In this document: positions 6,702-15,854 of the stretch, piece by piece
Position numbering within the stretch: the first letter of the stretch is position 1
How the letters are laid out: each line of letters starts with the position of its first letter
Assembly: GCF_001279005.1 (NCBI RefSeq)
Contig: NZ_LGCN01000001.1
Span: 62,001-126,000, forward strand
DNA length: 64,000 nt
Reading direction: 5' to 3'
Origin: Streptomyces caelestis
GTDB lineage: Bacteria; Actinomycetota; Actinomycetes; Streptomycetales; Streptomycetaceae
Notes under the pieces: model-generated
The model's database searches: none
What the model was told of the DNA's origin: nothing
Seen by the model: the letters and a program-made list of their open reading frames with translations, nothing else
Made by a program: the position numbers and the translations under genes

Positions 6702-9422
6702 ATGACGGACGCCCTTGTACCTCCTCGACTGGAGCAGATCATAGCTACCCGTACGAGGGTTGGCTCAGTCATGCCTAAAGCAGGCGGAAGCCTACCCGAG
6801 AAGCCCAGTAACCCGGATCCAGCGCTATTGGTCCCAGGCGTCTTGTCAAGGTCTCTGCAGGTGACCGACCGACCGCGCCCGGCCCTGCAACTGGGTCGCG
6901 GCATGCGGCTCCGGCTGTTGGCAGCTGTCCGCGCCCTGCTGGCAGATGGCCGGCTCGTCGGCCGCAAGGACGTGGTGCGTCTCGGCACCCTCGTGCTGAT
7001 GGCGAAGGCCGCCCATGGCACCTGCCGCGTCGAGACCACGGCCCGGGAGCTGGGTCGTTGGCTCGGGGTGTCGGAGTCGACGGTGGACCACGAGGTGCTG
7101 GGCGTTCTGCGGGAGGTTGATGCCGTCGCTACGCGGGTCCTGCGGGGTGACGACGGCCTGCCGACGGGCGTCGAGTATCGAGTGGAGCCTCTGTGGGAGG
7201 CCCGGAGCGACGTCGGGGCACCCTTGGCGTTGTCGAAGGCCGAGTTGGCGACGCTTCTGCGGTTCGTGGAAGCGCTGTTCGCTCCCGGGTGGGGTGAGCA
7301 GTGCGCCACGCCTCCGGGTCTGCTGGTGGGGCGACGGGGGAGGGGCGCGGCGTCGGATCGCCTGGCTCTGCTTCTGCTCGCTTTGCATGCGCGGCCGGAC
7401 GGGCGGGTGCCTCTGATCGGCGGTCCGTTGGCGAAGACGGTGGCTCGTCATGGGCGGGCGGCGGTGACGCTGGCGCGGTTGCTGGGGTGCCGTGTGCCCG
7501 TCGCCGCAACGGTGCTGGGCCGCCTTGTGGCCGCGGGGGTGGTGTCAGGCGGTTCGGGTCGACTCGTGGTGCCGGCGGTGGCGGCCGCTCACGGGGCGGA
7601 GGCCCGGGTTCAGGACGCTGCTGTCCTCAAGGGTTCGGCATCACCGGATCCGGTGCCTGCCGGTGATGTGGCGGGTTGTGCGCGGTGTGCCTGTCGCGAC
7701 GACGCCGGTGACGAGCTTGTGCTGGAGGGAGATGGCTGGCGGCAGCTGTCCTGGGATGATCTGGATGGGGCCGAGGAGGCTTCCGGAACTGCACCCAGAG
7801 GTCTCGACGACGCCGAGAGCGATCTTTTCGCAGGTCAGACCGTCTTTGAGTCGTTCGAGGCGAGTTGTGCTGCTGCAGACCCTCACGCCGACCACGCTGT
7901 TGTGGCTGATGTACGTGGTGAGGGTGCTGGAGGTTTTGGGTTTTCCGGCGAAGCCGCATCGGGGTACTGCCGTCAGCCGGTACGCGCACGCGAGGGTCGG
8001 AACTCCGGGGCATCGGATGGTGGTCTCCAGGGTGACGTGCCGGTCGTCGACGGCGGGGACGGCCCGCTTCGCGGGGAGAAACCCGATCTGCCGCTCGCGG
8101 AGGGGGAGTCGGAGGTGTCGGCCGCGGCGTCGACTCTCCAAGCGTGGCGGGCTGCGTCGGGTGGGCCGCCGCCGGTGTGGGCTCAGGTGCCCAAGGGGCT
8201 GGAGCGCGTGCTGGAGCCGGTGGCCATGGTGTGGGGCCAGCTGGACCGGCTGACGACGCGCCGGTACGTCACGAAAGTGGTGCGGGCCCAACTCGGCGAG
8301 ATCTCGGGAGCGTGCGGCCCGGAGGTGGATGCCGAGCGGATCCTGCAGGAACGGCTCAAGCGCCGGTTGGCGCAGCAGGGCACGGTGCCCATCACCGACC
8401 CCGTGGGCTGGCTGGTCGGCCGTGCTCTGCCACGCCGGGCGATGTGCCCGGATCTCCGGTGCGACGACGGACGGCGGATGGACACCCGGGCCGACTGCAC
8501 CGCCTGCCAGATGCTGATTCTGGACGGACGAGCGCTGCGGGCCCGCGCCTTCACCAAAGCGACCACGACCTTGGCCGGCGGCCGGGTAGACCGTTTTGCG
8601 TTCGAGGCGGAGCTGAACGCGTGCTGGCAGCAGGAGGCCGCCCTCGCGGCAGTCCGCCGTGAGCAGGCCGCTCGAGAGCGGCACGCCCGTGAACGGGTGT
8701 GGGCCGAGCAGCGGGCCCAGTACGCGGCCCAGGAGGCCGCACGGCAGGCGCTTGCGTGCGAGGCGTGCGGGAAGCCCAACACGGCGGGAATGTGCGGGCA
8801 GTGCCGCGATGAGCGCCGTGTCCAGGAGCTGGTCGCCGAGGCCGTCGACGTAGCGGTGGCCACCTGGGGCCTGGGCAGTGAGCTCGATCGGCTGGACGTC
8901 GTGCGCAGGACCGAGCGGGACATGCGCGGAGCGGTCGACCAGGCGGTGGCGGAGCTGCTCGCCGCGGGCGGAGGCGCCCTTCCCGAGTCGGTGGCACTCG
9001 CGGCTCGGCTGGCCGCGGAACTCCAGCTGGGTGCCCTGCGGCGGCGGGCGCTGAGTAGGTTCGCCTACCAGCCGTCGGCCCAGGCCGAGTACAAGAAGGT
9101 CCTCCGCATTGAGTTGCACCGCCTGCGGCGCAACTTCGACGCCAGCGATGACGAGATTCGCGAGGCTGCGGAAGAGGCTGCGCACACGGCCCGGTTGAAC
9201 ACAGCGCATGCCCTTCTGGAGGACCGGCTGCGTACGCTGCGGTCCGCCCGGCCAGCCGCGGAGGTGGATACCGAGCCGGACTGGTACGCGCAGGCGGCCG
9301 CTCAGGTCCGTGCTCTGATCCGCCCGGCGCCACCGGAACATGCCGTGTCCGTACGGCGGCCCACGACATCCGCGGCCGCGCCGACGGTCGGCAGCGGGGA
9401 GCCGGCGGGGGTGGGGGCATGA
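6702..9422 (+). CDS. large HTH and zinc-ribbon protein, possibly plasmid replication/maintenance
   Basis: About 906 residues. Near residues 90-135 is a winged-helix-like segment (ARELGRWLGVSESTVDHEVL), and near 245-285 a second possible HTH. Cys clusters suggest metal sites: CARCAC near residue 325, a Cys-rich stretch ending DCTACQM near 600, and CEACG...CGQC near 690. The last 200 residues are helical and basic. ATG 6702 and GTG 6696 are both possible and neither has a clear ribosome binding site. The stop overlaps the next start (ATGA), so the two genes are coupled. Proteins with this mix of HTH and zinc-finger segments are common on Streptomyces plasmids and chromosome arms. A replication or copy-control role is only an inference from its place next to parAB. 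Confidence 0.65.
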   Translation: MTDALVPPRLEQIIATRTRVGSVMPKAGGSLPEKPSNPDPALLVPGVLSRSLQVTDRPRPALQLGRGMRLRLLAAVRALLADGRLVGRKDVVRLGTLVLMAKAAHGTCRVETTARELGRWLGVSESTVDHEVLGVLREVDAVATRVLRGDDGLPTGVEYRVEPLWEARSDVGAPLALSKAELATLLRFVEALFAPGWGEQCATPPGLLVGRRGRGAASDRLALLLLALHARPDGRVPLIGGPLAKTVARHGRAAVTLARLLGCRVPVAATVLGRLVAAGVVSGGSGRLVVPAVAAAHGAEARVQDAAVLKGSASPDPVPAGDVAGCARCACRDDAGDELVLEGDGWRQLSWDDLDGAEEASGTAPRGLDDAESDLFAGQTVFESFEASCAAADPHADHAVVADVRGEGAGGFGFSGEAASGYCRQPVRAREGRNSGASDGGLQGDVPVVDGGDGPLRGEKPDLPLAEGESEVSAAASTLQAWRAASGGPPPVWAQVPKGLERVLEPVAMVWGQLDRLTTRRYVTKVVRAQLGEISGACGPEVDAERILQERLKRRLAQQGTVPITDPVGWLVGRALPRRAMCPDLRCDDGRRMDTRADCTACQMLILDGRALRARAFTKATTTLAGGRVDRFAFEAELNACWQQEAALAAVRREQAARERHARERVWAEQRAQYAAQEAARQALACEACGKPNTAGMCGQCRDERRVQELVAEAVDVAVATWGLGSELDRLDVVRRTERDMRGAVDQAVAELLAAGGGALPESVALAARLAAELQLGALRRRALSRFAYQPSAQAEYKKVLRIELHRLRRNFDASDDEIREAAEEAAHTARLNTAHALLEDRLRTLRSARPAAEVDTEPDWYAQAAAQVRALIRPAPPEHAVSVRRPTTSAAAPTVGSGEPAGVGA

Positions 9423-10759
9423 ATCGTCCCGTACGCGTCCTCGCGCAGCGGCCCGCTCGGCGGCCGTCGTTGACCGAGTGGGTGGAAGGGCTGCCGGGCC
9501 TTTCGGGGCGGGCGCGCCGGCTGCTGCTGGAAGGCGACACCGAACGCCGGTACGCGGGCAGGACGTCAGCCGATTCCGGCTACCGGCTGACGATGGCCCT
9601 GGCAGTCGCGGTCTCCCAGCCCGGCCGGGAGTGGACCTTCGCGCAGTGGTGGGAGGCCCTGGTGCTGCGCCCAACCGCCGGCGGCGCCTGGGCGAGATCG
9701 CTGCGTTCACGCAAGGGCGAGCAGTACGCCGAGGGCAAGCTCGCCGGGATGCTCGACAAGGCGCGCGCGTTCGTGGGCACATCGGGCGCGATCGTGTGCC
9801 GGGCCGATGCCATGGTGGCGATCGCCCGCGTGCGGGCCGCCGTGGAAGCTGTCGTGTGGCCGGGGCCCGGCGGCGGCACCGACCTCAAGAACCTCACCGC
9901 GCGGCTGCAGCTGGCCGAACAGGCCGGCGGTCTCGAGCACGAGGTGTCAGTACGGCAGCTGGCCGAGCTGATGGGCTGCGCCCGCTCGACCGTGGAAGCC
10001 AGCAATACCCGCCTTCGCGCCGCCGGGTGGCTGTCCCTGGTCACGGTCGGCACCGGTGAGCGCAGCTCGACCTGGTCCCTGCGGATCCCACAAGAGGCCG
10101 AGGCATCCTGTGCGCGCCCGGGACACCGTCCAGCTCCGGGGGAGAGGGGGGCAGAGGGTGTCCCGGACGCGCACACGGACCGGGAGGTGAGCACCCGCGC
10201 CCTGGGCACCGTGATGGGTACGGACGCCTGCCACCACTACGCCCACGGCACGTCCGGAGCCCGGATCCTCGCCGCCCTCCACCCGCTCGACGGCCTCGAC
10301 ATCGCGCACCTGGCCGCGGTGATTGGCCTGCACCGCACCACGGTCCGCCGCCGCGTGGACAAGCTCGTCGAAGACGGCCTGGCCGAGGAAGCCGACGGCC
10401 TGGTCTACCTGCCCCGCCACCTGGCCGGCGACGAAGGCCTTCGCCCCGACCCCGACCAGCTTCGGCAAGTCGCTCTCGACCGCGGCACCGCGGGCCTGGG
10501 GGAGCGGCGCCGGAAACGGCACAGCGACCAGCGGCGCTACTACCGGGAATGGCTCACCGCACGCGCACAGCGCGCCGCCAAGCGTCGCCAGCCCGGCCGG
10601 GCGCGGCTGCGGCTGGTGCCCGAGGGCGTGGTCGACCAGAACACGGGAGAGCTCCGCGACCCGGCGTGGCAGGGGTGGATCGTCGACGATCCGTACCGGC
10701 CGACCTGGCCCACGCCACCCTGGCCCGGTGACGCATCGCCCGAGGCGGTGTGCGGATGA
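9419..10759 (+). CDS. HTH protein coupled to the upstream large HTH gene
   Basis: A 446-residue basic protein translated from an ATG that overlaps the previous stop codon. It has two helix-turn-helix-like segments: about residues 178-205 (SVRQLAELMGCARSTVEASN) and about 290-325 (DIAHLAAVIGLHRTTVRRRV), each followed by a short wing-like stretch. The last 100 residues are strongly basic (Arg-rich near 360-400), then Pro/Trp-rich. The layout (paired winged-helix modules and a basic tail) is compatible with an initiator or a regulator of the plasmid. I cannot assign it to a named Rep family. No catalytic motif was seen. Confidence 0.65.
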   Translation: MNRPVRVLAQRPARRPSLTEWVEGLPGLSGRARRLLLEGDTERRYAGRTSADSGYRLTMALAVAVSQPGREWTFAQWWEALVLRPTAGGAWARSLRSRKGEQYAEGKLAGMLDKARAFVGTSGAIVCRADAMVAIARVRAAVEAVVWPGPGGGTDLKNLTARLQLAEQAGGLEHEVSVRQLAELMGCARSTVEASNTRLRAAGWLSLVTVGTGERSSTWSLRIPQEAEASCARPGHRPAPGERGAEGVPDAHTDREVSTRALGTVMGTDACHHYAHGTSGARILAALHPLDGLDIAHLAAVIGLHRTTVRRRVDKLVEDGLAEEADGLVYLPRHLAGDEGLRPDPDQLRQVALDRGTAGLGERRRKRHSDQRRYYREWLTARAQRAAKRRQPGRARLRLVPEGVVDQNTGELRDPAWQGWIVDDPYRPTWPTPPWPGDASPEAVCG

Positions 10760-10903
10760 CTCCGCCTCCACGACTCCGCACACGGTCCAGCACCGGCCGC
10801 TCGCCGGCGGGCGGGGGGTTCTTCCCTCTGGGCGATCATCCGGCCCGTGCACGAACTCGGACATCGGCGCCCAGCAGACGCTCGGGGAGATCAAGATGCC
10901 AGG

Positions 10904-11284
10904 TCAGCCGCTCAGGCCCCAGTCGCGGACGGCTTGGGCGAGTCGCGCCTTGGTCATGCCAGTGGCCTTCTGGAGCTCCTGGAGACGTTGCTGCAGCGGG
11001 ATATGGGAGACGGGGCGCGAGGCCGGCGAAGTTCCGTCCCGGTCGGCATCCGCGGGCATGCCCGCCGGCGATGTCGTTGCCGTGGTGTCGGTCTGGGCGA
11101 GGGCGTGAAGAAGGGAGTGGGCACGCTGGGCAGTTGCGGCAGCGAGCCCGACAAGGGTCTGGATGTCGAACCCGCCAAGGACGGGGAGCACCGGTGTGGC
11201 CGGCTGCTCGGGAGGCGGCCACACCGGCGGAAGGACGGGGCGGGCAGCGTGTTCCCATTCCAACGCCCGCAAGCTCCACCCCAC
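10904..11284 (-). CDS. small hypothetical protein
   Basis: A 126-residue protein on the minus strand. Its last ~30 residues (LQQRLQELQKATGMTKARLA) look like the first helices of a small HTH or coiled region. The first ~16 residues are read from antisense of a decayed UDP-glucose dehydrogenase fragment (11262-11491), so the GTG start at 11284 may be an accident of that junction and the true start may lie further in. It is convergent with the plus-strand operon ending at 10759, with 144 bases between. Function unknown. Confidence 0.45.
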   Translation of the reverse strand: MGWSLRALEWEHAARPVLPPVWPPPEQPATPVLPVLGGFDIQTLVGLAAATAQRAHSLLHALAQTDTTATTSPAGMPADADRDGTSPASRPVSHIPLQQRLQELQKATGMTKARLAQAVRDWGLSG

Positions 11285-11491
11285 CCTCGACTACGCCGAC
11301 GACCCGATCGCCGCCGCGCAGGACGCCGACCTGCTGCTGCACCTCACCGAGTGGCCCACTACCGGCACATCGACCCCGCCCGGCTCGCCTCCCGCGTCGC
11401 GAAGGCGAAGGTGATCGACGCCCGCGGCACCCTCAACGCCGACGACTGGCTCGGCGCCGGATGGATCTACCGGACCCCCGGTCGGCCCTGA
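11262..11491 (+). pseudogene. decayed C-terminal fragment of UDP-glucose 6-dehydrogenase
   Basis: Only the C-terminal ~77 residues of a UDP-glucose/GDP-mannose dehydrogenase family protein remain. The first frame reads NARKLHPTLDYADDPIAAAQ then a stretch ending LLLHLTEWP. A one-base deletion near 11351-11357 shifts the reading, and the next frame continues HYRHIDPARLASRVA, VIDARGTLNADDW and a normal end at the TGA 11489. This family normally has NADP-binding and catalytic domains of over 400 residues in total, all missing here. Its end overlaps the convergent nuclease gene by 25 bases. It marks a recombination junction and past sugar-nucleotide genes. Confidence 0.8.
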
Positions 11492-12348
11492 CGGCCCAAG
11501 GCAGACACGGCAGCGGCGGCCCGAGTCTGCCCGGGCCGCCGGCGGCGTTGGCCCGGCAGCCGCCGGGCGGGCTTGCCCCCTTCCAGCACCGTCCACAGCG
11601 GCCGGCCCTCGGCGGCCCACAGCTCCAGCCGGCCCCGGTCGATCAAATGAACGCCGTACGTCTCGCTCCGCTCCACCGCCGACAGGGTGAACCGGCCGTT
11701 GGTGACGATGAGCGCGAACCGGGCCCTGTGGACCGTTCTCGCGGTACCAGCGAGCCGCTGCAGGACCTCCACCCCGATGGCCTTGCCCTCCCAGCCGTCC
11801 CGCTTGTGCTTGCACTGAACGACCCAGATCCGTTCATCTGCATCGACACCGCGGACGTCGCAGACGTCATCGTGCGCTCCGCCGACCCGCTCGGCTTCGA
11901 AGCCGTCGCGGCGCATCAGATCCCGCACCGCGAACTCGAACTCGCGGTGATGCAGAGCGTCGATCACCTCCAGCGGCACCCTCACCCCCCGGGCCCGCCG
12001 CTCCTCCCACCGGCGGCGCTGGTCGCCGGCCAGAGCCCAGACGGCCAGCAGCATGCACACCACCTGCGGCACGACGGCATAAATCCCCCAGTGCTCGTTC
12101 AGCCAGGCTCCCAGCCAGATCCCGAACCCGACCACCGCCGCGAGGGCGACCACTGCCGCGCCGATCAGCACGCCACCACGCAGCTCCGCCCACCGTTCCG
12201 GCCCGGCAGGATCGCGGCCCGGATCCGGGGAGTGCAGCAGGAGGTCAGGGCCCGGCCCTCCGTCCGGGACCGCGGTGCGCTGGGTTAAGCCGGCGGGCGC
12301 ATCGCCGTCTTCCGGACGTTCGCCGCCATGCGTTTCGTGCTCAACCAT
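11467..12348 (-). CDS. membrane-anchored Mrr-like restriction endonuclease
   Basis: A 293-residue protein. Residues ~1-55 are hydrophilic, ~58-80 and ~90-108 are two membrane helices, and ~125-250 form a PD-(D/E)XK-type domain of the Mrr catalytic family: DLMRRDGFEAERVGG, then DDVCDVRG, then WVVQCKHK (the Asp and Gln-x-Lys of the catalytic core). Mrr-type domains cut foreign or modified DNA. AAGGAG precedes the ATG. A second paralogue with the same order (two helices, then Mrr domain) lies at 16596-17363. It overlaps the convergent dehydrogenase fragment. Membrane tethering suggests surveillance of incoming DNA, but this is inference. Confidence 0.8.
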   Translation of the reverse strand: MVEHETHGGERPEDGDAPAGLTQRTAVPDGGPGPDLLLHSPDPGRDPAGPERWAELRGGVLIGAAVVALAAVVGFGIWLGAWLNEHWGIYAVVPQVVCMLLAVWALAGDQRRRWEERRARGVRVPLEVIDALHHREFEFAVRDLMRRDGFEAERVGGAHDDVCDVRGVDADERIWVVQCKHKRDGWEGKAIGVEVLQRLAGTARTVHRARFALIVTNGRFTLSAVERSETYGVHLIDRGRLELWAAEGRPLWTVLEGGKPARRLPGQRRRRPGQTRAAAAVSALGRQGRPGVR

Positions 12349-12533
12349 CGGTGCTCCTTCGCGAGTTCACATCACAGGCAGGCACCAACACCACCACAGG
12401 GCACCGACATCCCGTGTCGGCCTCGGCCCACCGGCCGGGCGACGCCGACCGAGAGCACCCCCCTCTTCCCGGTGGGCCTGGCGACCGTGCACGACCCCTG
12501 CCGTGACCGGAGGAACTCGAGGTGGCGAAACCG

Positions 12534-12748
12534 TCAGGATTCGGGACGGTGCCGGACGCCACCGCGCGAGCGGAACGTGGTCCCGGCGTCTTCGAGCAGG
12601 CGGTGCACGCCGCCGTACGAGCGGCTTGTCTCCTCGGCCTGGGGCCCGGATGCTGGCCCCGGCCTCATACTTCTTCTTCAGTTCGGCGGCGAGCTTCTCC
12701 CGGTCCGCCCCCGGGCGCGGACCGGCGGGCCAGCGTCTTCTTGGACAT
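12534..12748 (-). pseudogene. frameshifted small helix-turn-helix gene
   Basis: Three adjoining frames together give one small protein. The start ATG 12748 with AGGGAGGAATTC upstream reads MSKKTLARRSAPG. One extra base near 12710 moves to a frame reading ADREKLAAELKKKYEAGASI. One extra base near 12645 moves to a frame reading AEETSRSYGGVHRLLEDAGT, then TFRSRGG and a TGA at 12534. The rebuilt ~70-residue product is the small Streptomyces-type HTH protein with the R-A-x-A-E-E-T...S-Y-G-x-V-H recognition segment. Two single-base insertions in G/C runs mean either decay or sequencing errors. No single frame encodes the whole protein. Confidence 0.8.
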
Positions 12749-12954
12749 GAGCGAATTCCTCCCTGAAAGGGCGGGCGATGCCCCCCCGTGATCGCGTGGG
12801 GCGAAGACGTCGGCCACCGGTTCGGCGAAGGCACCCGCCCCTGGCCGTCTCGATCCTGGGCGGCGGAAGGGAGTTCGAAAGGACGGAGGAGCACAAACAG
12901 TGCCATTCCGGCCAAGGGTGGCGACCCGGAGCGGGGTTGCGTCACGATGCTCCG

Positions 12955-13275
12955 ATGAACGAAGAACCGCTGGAGGAGTGGGCACAGCGACGCGAGGAGC
13001 GCCGGGCCGCCGCGACGGGGAAGCGACGAGCGGTGCCGCTCACCGAGGGCCCACATCGAGCGGCGCACGTCGAGCCGGACGTCCCACGGGTCATTCAGGA
13101 GTGGAACGGAACCGAGTGGGAGACGATCGGCGTCGCCGAGGACCTGGACGCCGCGAAGGCCCTGCTGTATCCCCTGCAGCCGGTGAAGGACAAGCCCGCT
13201 GAGTGGGATCGCCCTGCGCTCGGCCCCGGGAAGGGGCGGCACCGCCGTACGGCTCCGACAGAGGAAGGCCGCTGA
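12955..13275 (+). CDS. small conserved Streptomyces protein (DUF6087-like)
   Basis: A 106-residue basic protein. It begins EEPLEEWAQRREERRAA, has a His/Arg middle (GPHRAAHVEPDVPR), then IQEWNGTEWETIGVAEDL and a basic tail. This pattern recalls the small Streptomyces family DUF6087, whose function is unknown. That name is from memory and not checked. The ATG at 12955 is chosen because upstream in-frame sequence lacks coding bias. No obvious Shine-Dalgarno sequence is present. Next gene starts 95 bases later. Confidence 0.65.
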   Translation: MNEEPLEEWAQRREERRAAATGKRRAVPLTEGPHRAAHVEPDVPRVIQEWNGTEWETIGVAEDLDAAKALLYPLQPVKDKPAEWDRPALGPGKGRHRRTAPTEEGR

Positions 13276-13370
13276 GAGCCCGCCCTGAAGCGACGCCTCC
13301 ACGGCGCTCGACGCCCGGGCGCACCCCGCCTCCTCCTCACCCAGCCACCCGCCCCCCATGAAGGAGACGC

Positions 13371-13646
13371 ATGGCCATCGTCCCGCCTCAGATTAAGGTC
13401 GACGCCCGCAGCACCCAGACCGTGTCCATCACCGGCGACGACGTCGCCGCCCTGCTCACGGCCGACGGCCGGCGGATCGCCGAGCACGAAGGGGTGTCCG
13501 TGACGTCGGTCAACCTTGTCCCCTTCTACCTGTGCCCCGACGAATGCGAACCGGCCCCCGACCAGCCCGGTGTCCGCCTCGACCTCACCGTCGACGTCTC
13601 CGGCAGCCACCTCTCACAGCCGCATCCCGGATCACAGGCGTCCTGA
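13371..13646 (+). CDS. small hypothetical protein
   Basis: A 91-residue soluble protein of unknown function. The ATG follows GAAGGAGACGC, a strong ribosome binding site. It has a beta-rich look with a Cys pair in FYLCPDECEP near residue 50. It ends 13 bases before the start of the CoiA-like gene, so the two are likely co-transcribed. Confidence 0.65.
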   Translation: MAIVPPQIKVDARSTQTVSITGDDVAALLTADGRRIAEHEGVSVTSVNLVPFYLCPDECEPAPDQPGVRLDLTVDVSGSHLSQPHPGSQAS

Positions 13647-13659
13647 CCAGGAGGAAACC

Positions 13660-14952
13660 GTGGGCTTCACCGCGCAACACGACGGGCGCGGCCGACTGGA
13701 TGCCACCCAGCCCGACCTCGGCTGCGGCTGGGCATGGGAGGCGATCCACCGCGCCCGCCCCCGCGTTGCGATGGTCTGTCCGGAGTGCGCGTACCCGATG
13801 CACGCGAAGGTTTCCCGGCACGGGCTGCGGTTCTTCGCCCACGACCCTGGCGCGCCCACCTGCGCGCTGGCCAGGGAGTCCATGGAGCACCATCTGCTGA
13901 AGCTGGAGTTGGCCACCGCCGTGCGCGCGGCCGGGTACCACGCCGAGCTTGAGGTCCGCGGGCCCGACGGTGACTGGCGAGCCGACGTTATGGCGTCCTC
14001 GCCGGACGGCAGCCTGCGGATGGCGTGGGAGGCGCAGCTGTCCCCGATCACCGTGGACGAGATCAGCGAGCGTACGGCGCGGTTCGCGAAGGACGGTGTA
14101 CGGGTGTGCTGGGTCACGACGAAGCTGCGGCCCTGGGTCGGCGAAGTGCCCTCCATCCACGTCCGGCCGCCGAGCGACGACGAGCCGAACTGGACGGTCG
14201 CCGGCGGGCTGGCCCGCTTCACCGTCGATAGGTGTGAAGAGCACTTGCTGTGCCGCTCCATCGGCCATGGCGAGTGGCACGAGACGACAGCCGACCTGCG
14301 GGACTTCACCGCCTGGGCGCTGGCCGGCCGCGCCGTCCCTCACCGAATGCCGAGCTGGCTGCACACCGAGCAGCACGCCTGGACCGGCGTCTGGACCGCA
14401 CGGCAGTACATCACCGCCGCCGCGGCCTACCAGCAATCCCACGACCGCGCCGTCGCCGCGTTCGAAGAACAGCAGCGGGTGCGAGAGGACGAGCAGCGCC
14501 GCCGGAAAGCGGAGTACCGAGCAAGGCGGGCCCGCCCGGCCGCCGCCCCGCCCACGCCCCCATCCGGGCCTGCGGACCGACAACCGACCGTGCCGCAGCA
14601 GGCCAGCCCTACCGCTGCGCGCCCCGAGCCGGTGTGGCAGGTCAACCTCCCCAGCCGGGAACGCGAACACCTCCACGCCGCCGCCCTGGCCGAGGCCCGC
14701 CTCCTGCTCGGCGTCAACGCCGAACTGCGCTACCGCGACGGCGGCCGCCGCTGGGCCCTGGGCACACCCCTGTACGCGGGCGACCGCCCCTACGCCGTCC
14801 TGCGACCCCGGCCCCAGTTCGTCGACTGGGACCAGCTCAGAGGACTGCTCATCTTCGTCCGCAACCTCGACGAGCTGCGCATCCTCGGCCGCACCGCACC
14901 CAACGGCACCCGCATCATCATCCTTCCCGAGCAAGAGCCCCGCACCCAGTGA
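13660..14952 (+). CDS. CoiA-like nuclease family protein
   Basis: A 430-residue protein starting at GTG 13660 (AGGAGG seven bases upstream). Residues ~35-70 contain a CPEC zinc-like site and HGLRFFAHDP. Residues ~75-150 carry the CoiA/competence nuclease-like core: ESMEHHLLKLELATAV, then DWRADVMA and MAWEAQLSPIT, giving the Asp and Glu-x-Gln of a PD-(D/E)XK fold. A charged linker (~265-310) and a C-terminal domain of unknown type follow. Related proteins are common in Streptomyces and are not shown to act in competence there. DNA-processing or defence is the likely field. A Pro-rich stretch separates the two halves. Confidence 0.7.
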   Translation: MGFTAQHDGRGRLDATQPDLGCGWAWEAIHRARPRVAMVCPECAYPMHAKVSRHGLRFFAHDPGAPTCALARESMEHHLLKLELATAVRAAGYHAELEVRGPDGDWRADVMASSPDGSLRMAWEAQLSPITVDEISERTARFAKDGVRVCWVTTKLRPWVGEVPSIHVRPPSDDEPNWTVAGGLARFTVDRCEEHLLCRSIGHGEWHETTADLRDFTAWALAGRAVPHRMPSWLHTEQHAWTGVWTARQYITAAAAYQQSHDRAVAAFEEQQRVREDEQRRRKAEYRARRARPAAAPPTPPSGPADRQPTVPQQASPTAARPEPVWQVNLPSREREHLHAAALAEARLLLGVNAELRYRDGGRRWALGTPLYAGDRPYAVLRPRPQFVDWDQLRGLLIFVRNLDELRILGRTAPNGTRIIILPEQEPRTQ

Positions 14953-15178
14953 GGAAGCTGCCGTCAGCTGCCGGCGGACGCTTGTGGGTGGCCCGGTGCT
15001 TTCTCACCTCCGCGCTGCCAGGCCCCCCCCGCTGGCCGGACAGTCCTCCACCACGCCGCGCGTTTCCCGCACACCCGACGGCCCTGGAGTAGCTCCACAC
15101 TGGACCTCCACGCCCGGTACCGTTTGAGAGGCAGGCCCGGGTTCAATCCGAACATGGCGTATATCGACGGGAGTTCAG

Positions 15179-15748
15179 GTGGCCCAGGCACGGCCCAGCA
15201 AGCAGATGCGCGAGCTCGGAGTCGTGCAGCGCGGAGCCTCCGTCCTTGCCGAGCCGGCCCGCCCCTTCGATCTTCCGGCCGAGCGACGGGAGGCCGAGCA
15301 GGCCGTCGAGCAGTTGTTCTCCGCCATGCAGCGGATCGGGCAGACTCACCCGTTCGCCAAGGGAATGGGACTCGCGGCGCCTCAGATCGCGATCGGCCGG
15401 GCCGCCGCCGTGGTCCAGCCCCCCGGCGCCGGCACCCCGCCGATCGTCCTGCTCAACCCCGGCATCACCGACCACTCTGACGAGACGGATGAACAGTTCG
15501 AGGGCTGCCTCAGCTACTTCGACGTCCGTGGCCTCGTTCCCCGTCCGCTGCGGATCACTGTCGAGACCACGACCCTGGAGGGCCAGGCGGCAACCGTCGT
15601 CTACGAGCGTGGGCTCGCACGGTTGATACACCACGAGATCGACCACCTGGACGGCCTGCTCTACACCGCACGGATGCGGACCGGCGTCGCACCCATCCCC
15701 GTCGAGGAGTACCGCCAGACCGGCCGGGCATGGACCTACGAGCAGTAG
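15179..15748 (+). CDS. def: peptide deformylase paralogue
   Basis: A 189-residue cytoplasmic metalloenzyme that removes the N-formyl group from nascent proteins. All three family motifs are intact: GMGLAAPQI (~61-69), EGCLS (~108-112) and HEIDHL (~151-156), giving the Cys and two His metal ligands and catalytic Glu. Start GTG at 15179 with GGGAG upstream. Streptomyces chromosomes already encode deformylases, so this is an extra, accessory copy. Extra copies sometimes give resistance to deformylase inhibitors. No inhibitor-type genes are recognised beside it, so resistance is only a possibility. Confidence 0.92.
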   Translation: MAQARPSKQMRELGVVQRGASVLAEPARPFDLPAERREAEQAVEQLFSAMQRIGQTHPFAKGMGLAAPQIAIGRAAAVVQPPGAGTPPIVLLNPGITDHSDETDEQFEGCLSYFDVRGLVPRPLRITVETTTLEGQAATVVYERGLARLIHHEIDHLDGLLYTARMRTGVAPIPVEEYRQTGRAWTYEQ

Positions 15749-15854
15749 AGGCCGCCGGAAAACCTGAGCGCCAGGCGGTCGGGGGCCACCGTGCCGCACG
15801 TCTCGGCCGACGATCGGAATTATCCACGCCGCTGGCGGGCCGGGGGTAACCGGG

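Noticed and set aside
10750..12288. 512-codon plus-strand frame
   Set aside because: Mixture of antisense to the Mrr-like gene and out-of-frame sequence. Only the short dehydrogenase-like part (11262-11491) has supported similarity.
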